Source: an uncultured Planctomycetia bacterium
GTDB taxonomy: Bacteria; Planctomycetota; UBA1135; GCA-002686595
DNA length: 64,000 nt
NCBI GenBank assembly: GCA_938003765.1
Contig: CALKYE010000166.1
Span: 124,001-188,000 of the forward strand
Reading direction: 5' to 3'
Part shown: positions 61,579 through 64,000 of the stretch, piece after piece
Numbering within the stretch: position 1 is the stretch's first letter
How the letters are laid out: the number at the start of each line of letters is the position of its first letter
Position numbers and translations under genes: made by a program
The notes under the pieces: generated by a model
Told to the model about the DNA's origin: nothing
The model's input: only the letters and a program-made list of their open reading frames with translations
Database searches by the model: none

Positions 61579-61762
61579 GGAGGCGAGCGGTATGCTCATT
61601 CGCCCCAGTGAGCGCGGCCACTCGGAAGCTGAACCCACGCCGACGGTGTGGGCGGGGCTCCGGCTCGCCGCGCGCGCTCTGCGGGCCCGCTCGAGCCGCC
61701 TCCCGCACGTTCAAGGCCGGCGCCGCGTGCGCCCCCGACCCACTCCAGCCCCCTCAGTCGTG

Positions 61763-62470
61763 ATGCGTCTTCTCGTTCCTCTGCTGGGCGCGGCTGCGGC
61801 CGTGCTCGTCGGCGCCTGTGGCGATGACTCCAAGCCCGCAACCAGTGGCGCGCCCGGCGCCGCGCGCATCGAGTCCAACGACGCGCGCATGGTCGGCCTG
61901 CACGAGCAGGCGCTGGCGTTGCGCGCGCGCGAGGACTACGCGGGAGCGATCGTGATCCTCGACGAACTGATCAAGCTCGAGCCCAACGACCTTCCGCTCC
62001 GCTTCAATCGCGCCACGGTGCTCGCCGAACTCGGGCGCTCGGCGGAGGCGATGGCGATCTTCGACGAGCTGCTGAAGCAGACTCCCAACGATCCGCAGCT
62101 GTTCCAGAACCGCGCGAGCGTGCTCCTCGACCTGGGGCGCGCCGAGGAAGCGCTGATCGAACTCGACCGCGCCATGGCGGGCCTGACCGACGCGCCGGCG
62201 CTGCGCGTGCTGCGCGCCGACATCCTCACCAAGCTGGGCCGCGCACAGGAGTCGCTCGCGGAGCTCGACCGCGCGGACCAGCAGCTCGCCACGGCGCCCG
62301 AGGCGGTGCGGCGCTCGCGACTGGGCGCGCAAGCGCTGCTGTTCCGCGTCGAAGCCCTCGAGGCCCTGGGGCGCGCGGCCGACGGCGCCGCCGTGCTCGA
62401 GCGCTTCCGCAACGAATTCCAGTCGCAGCCGTTCTTCGAGAAGTTGATGCGCGAACGCGGGCGAGCGTGA
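61763..62470 (+). CDS. TPR lipoprotein
   Basis: This 235-residue protein has a lipoprotein signal with Cys19 (LVGAC) and a string of TPR repeats of 34 residues, e.g. DYAGAIVILDELIKLEPND, SAEAMAIFDELLKQTPND and RAEEALIELDRAM. It would sit in the periplasm or on the outer membrane and hold partner proteins. The frame stays open upstream; the ATG at 61763 is chosen for the signal peptide, with a GTG three bases earlier as an alternative. dinB follows after 25 bases, so they may share a transcript. Confidence 0.75.
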   Translation: MRLLVPLLGAAAAVLVGACGDDSKPATSGAPGAARIESNDARMVGLHEQALALRAREDYAGAIVILDELIKLEPNDLPLRFNRATVLAELGRSAEAMAIFDELLKQTPNDPQLFQNRASVLLDLGRAEEALIELDRAMAGLTDAPALRVLRADILTKLGRAQESLAELDRADQQLATAPEAVRRSRLGAQALLFRVEALEALGRAADGAAVLERFRNEFQSQPFFEKLMRERGRA

Positions 62471-62495
62471 GCGCCAGCGCACCGCGCCCCACTCC

Positions 62496-63740
62496 ATGAG
62501 CACGCCGCGCCTCTCGATCCTGCACGTCGACATGGACGCGTTCTACGCGTCGATCGAGGTGCGCGACGATCCATCTCTGGCGGGCAAGCCCGTCGCGGTC
62601 GGCGGGCCGGCGGATGGTCGCGGCGTGATCAGCGCGGCCAGTTACCCCGCGCGCGAGTTCGGCGTCCGCTCGGCGATGCCGACGGCGCAGGCGCGCGCGC
62701 TGTGCCCGGGCCTGATCGTGCTGCCCGCGAACCTCGAGAAGTACACCGCGGTCTCGCGCGAGATCATGGAGGTGTTCCGCTCGTTCACTCCGCTCGTGGA
62801 GCCGCTCTCGCTCGACGAGGCGTTCCTCGACGTCGCGGGGTGCGAGCTCCTGTTCGGCGACGCGGTCGAGATCGGACGCGCGATCAAGCGCGAGATCCTG
62901 CGTCGAACCGGGCTCGTCGCGTCGGTGGGGGTGGCCAGCTCCAAGTTCCTCGCGAAGCTCGCGAGCGACATGGACAAGCCCGACGGCTTCCGCGTCATCC
63001 GCCCCGAGGAAGCGCTCGACGTGCTGCGGCCGCTGTCGGTGTCGAAGATCTTCGGCGTCGGCGAACGCACGGCGAAGCGACTCGAAGCGCTCGGCGTGCG
63101 CACGATCGGCGAACTCGCGGCTCAGCCGCGTGAAGCGGTGATGGCGCGCTTCGGCGCCACCGGCGCGTGGATCCACGACCTCGCGCACGGCATCGACTCG
63201 CGCCGCGTCACGCCGCGCCGCGAGGAGAAGAGCTACAGCCTCGAGCGCACGTTCGCGAAGGACGTCGCGCAACGCGACGAGCTGCGCCTGCGGCTGTTCG
63301 AGTTCTGCGAGGAGCTCGGCTGGCGCCTGCGCGAGCGCGGACTGCGCGCCCGCACCGTGACGCTCAAAGCGCGCTTCGGCGACTTCAAGACCGTCACGCG
63401 GACCAAGTCGATGCCGCTCGCCACGAATGTGGGCGTGCGCTTGTACGGCGTGGCGCGCGAACTCCTCGAGCGCGTGCCGGCGCAGCCGCTGCGTCTGTTG
63501 GGAGTGGGGGTCTCGGGCCTCGAGGACGTCCGCACTCCGCGGCAGGGCGCGCTGTTCGGCGAATCCCACGACTCGCCGCGCGCGAGCGACGACGACTCCG
63601 CGCGCCGCGATCGCCTCGAGCGCATCGCCGAGGGCCTGGATCGCCTGCGCAGCAAGTACGGCGCGGGCACGGTCACGCCGGCGAGCTTGCTCGGCCGGGA
63701 GCAGGCCGTCGGTCGCGACGGCACACGCGCTCCGCACTGA
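62496..63740 (+). CDS. dinB: DNA polymerase IV (Y family)
   Basis: This 414-residue protein has the Y-family catalytic motifs ILHVDMDAFYASIE and PLSLDEAFLDV (the metal-binding Asp and the SxDE pair), then the thumb and little-finger domains. Near the C-terminus RQGALFGE matches the QxxLF beta-clamp binding motif. It copies past damaged bases with low fidelity. After the clamp motif there is an extra charged, flexible tail of about 65 residues. The gene follows a TPR lipoprotein; no LexA box was recognised upstream. Confidence 0.93.
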   Translation: MSTPRLSILHVDMDAFYASIEVRDDPSLAGKPVAVGGPADGRGVISAASYPAREFGVRSAMPTAQARALCPGLIVLPANLEKYTAVSREIMEVFRSFTPLVEPLSLDEAFLDVAGCELLFGDAVEIGRAIKREILRRTGLVASVGVASSKFLAKLASDMDKPDGFRVIRPEEALDVLRPLSVSKIFGVGERTAKRLEALGVRTIGELAAQPREAVMARFGATGAWIHDLAHGIDSRRVTPRREEKSYSLERTFAKDVAQRDELRLRLFEFCEELGWRLRERGLRARTVTLKARFGDFKTVTRTKSMPLATNVGVRLYGVARELLERVPAQPLRLLGVGVSGLEDVRTPRQGALFGESHDSPRASDDDSARRDRLERIAEGLDRLRSKYGAGTVTPASLLGREQAVGRDGTRAPH

Positions 63741-63791
63741 GCCGTCGACACACGACGAGTCGCGCCCGATCGGGAGCGCCTCGCGCCGTGC

Positions 63792-63998
63792 TCAGCGCTT
63801 CTGGCAGTACTTCACCAGCTCCTGGTCGAGTTGGTCGATCGAGAGCCCGTACACGCGCTGGAACACGGCCTCGATCGCGGCCACATCGTTGTCGGGCGTG
63901 TGGCCCATGGCGTGCAGCCAGTCGAGGAACTTCTCCTTGTGCTGCTTCGACTCGCGCAGGAACTCGATCAAGAGCGCGGCCTGCTTGTAGTGCAGACT
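63792..63998 (-). CDS. C-terminal fragment of an unknown protein (5' end outside window)
   Basis: The last 68 codons of a minus-strand gene read into the window edge. The sequence YKQAALLIEFLRESKQHKEK, later VAAIEAVFQRVYGLSIDQLDQELVKYC, resembles the end of peptidase-MA-like or DUF1570-like proteins, in which an SLEELExE-type helix closes the domain. This likeness is weak. The stop TGA is at 63792-63794. The gene converges with dinB across about 50 bases. Confidence 0.5.
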   Translation of the reverse strand, partial: SLHYKQAALLIEFLRESKQHKEKFLDWLHAMGHTPDNDVAAIEAVFQRVYGLSIDQLDQELVKYCQKR

Positions 63999-64000
63999 CG

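Overview
The window is very GC-rich, gene-dense bacterial chromosome. The 64 kb carry about 50 protein genes, three tRNAs and several hairpin terminators; I see no rRNA, CRISPR array, phage or insertion sequence. Several traits fit a deep-branching Planctomycetota lineage, although a myxobacterium-like organism is not excluded: an MglA-type GTPase with Roadblock/LC7 partners, a Ser/Thr kinase fused to a formylglycine-enzyme-like domain, a sulfatase-superfamily lipoprotein, an OleA-like ketosynthase, exported HEAT-repeat and Ig-like repeat proteins, and large secreted proteins of unknown function. kdsB shows that the cell makes Kdo and so probably has a Gram-negative envelope. tatC, lipoprotein signals and type IV pilin-like leaders point to active export.

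Layout. 1-0.5 kb: end of a xylulokinase gene. 0.7-6.3 kb: three prepilin-like proteins (PilV, PilW and PilX types), then an ABC ATPase overlapping a multi-spanning ABC-exporter permease. 6.3-10.7 kb: orphan histidine kinase, a molybdopterin-fold protein lacking its Mo-ligand cysteine, and an MBOAT acyltransferase with an SGNH-like partner. 10.7-13.5 kb: inositol-phosphatase family protein, thioredoxin reductase, SDR. 13.5-18.8 kb (minus strand): large secreted carboxypeptidase-regulatory-like repeat protein, small secreted protein, Rho, CoaE. 19.2-22.8 kb: membrane coiled-coil protein with a BRCT-like C-terminus, TatC, CinA. 22.9-23.2 kb: two tRNA-Gln genes. 23.3-27.2 kb (minus strand): gcvT-gcvH-lipoate ligase-sulfatase-like lipoprotein.

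27.5-32.8 kb: a secreted beta-propeller-like protein and an Ig-like repeat lipoprotein. 33.0-37.6 kb: the most unusual locus, five tightly packed genes that encode a TPR membrane protein, a TPR-LC7 fusion, a stand-alone LC7 protein, a tail-anchored MglA GTPase and another LC7 protein. 37.8-38.9 kb: rpmB, a 21-residue lysine-rich peptide, and HU. 39-42 kb: divergent metG and glutaryl-CoA dehydrogenase. 42.1-48.8 kb: giant gluzincin metalloprotease-like protein, kinase-FGE fusion, Cys-cluster protein. 48.9-52.0 kb (minus strand): pyrG, kdsB and a lipoprotein. 52.5-57.8 kb: LysM protein, a convergent NtrC-type regulator, then an anmK-nagZ-like muropeptide recycling pair. 58.2-64 kb: exported HEAT protein with a degenerate receiver domain, tRNA-Thr, OleA-like ketosynthase, TPR lipoprotein, dinB and a gene fragment.

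All functional names rest on motif and family recognition by eye; no database search was run. Starts were chosen from family N-termini, ribosome-binding sequences and overlaps. Many genes here use GTG or TTG starts and four-base stop/start overlaps.
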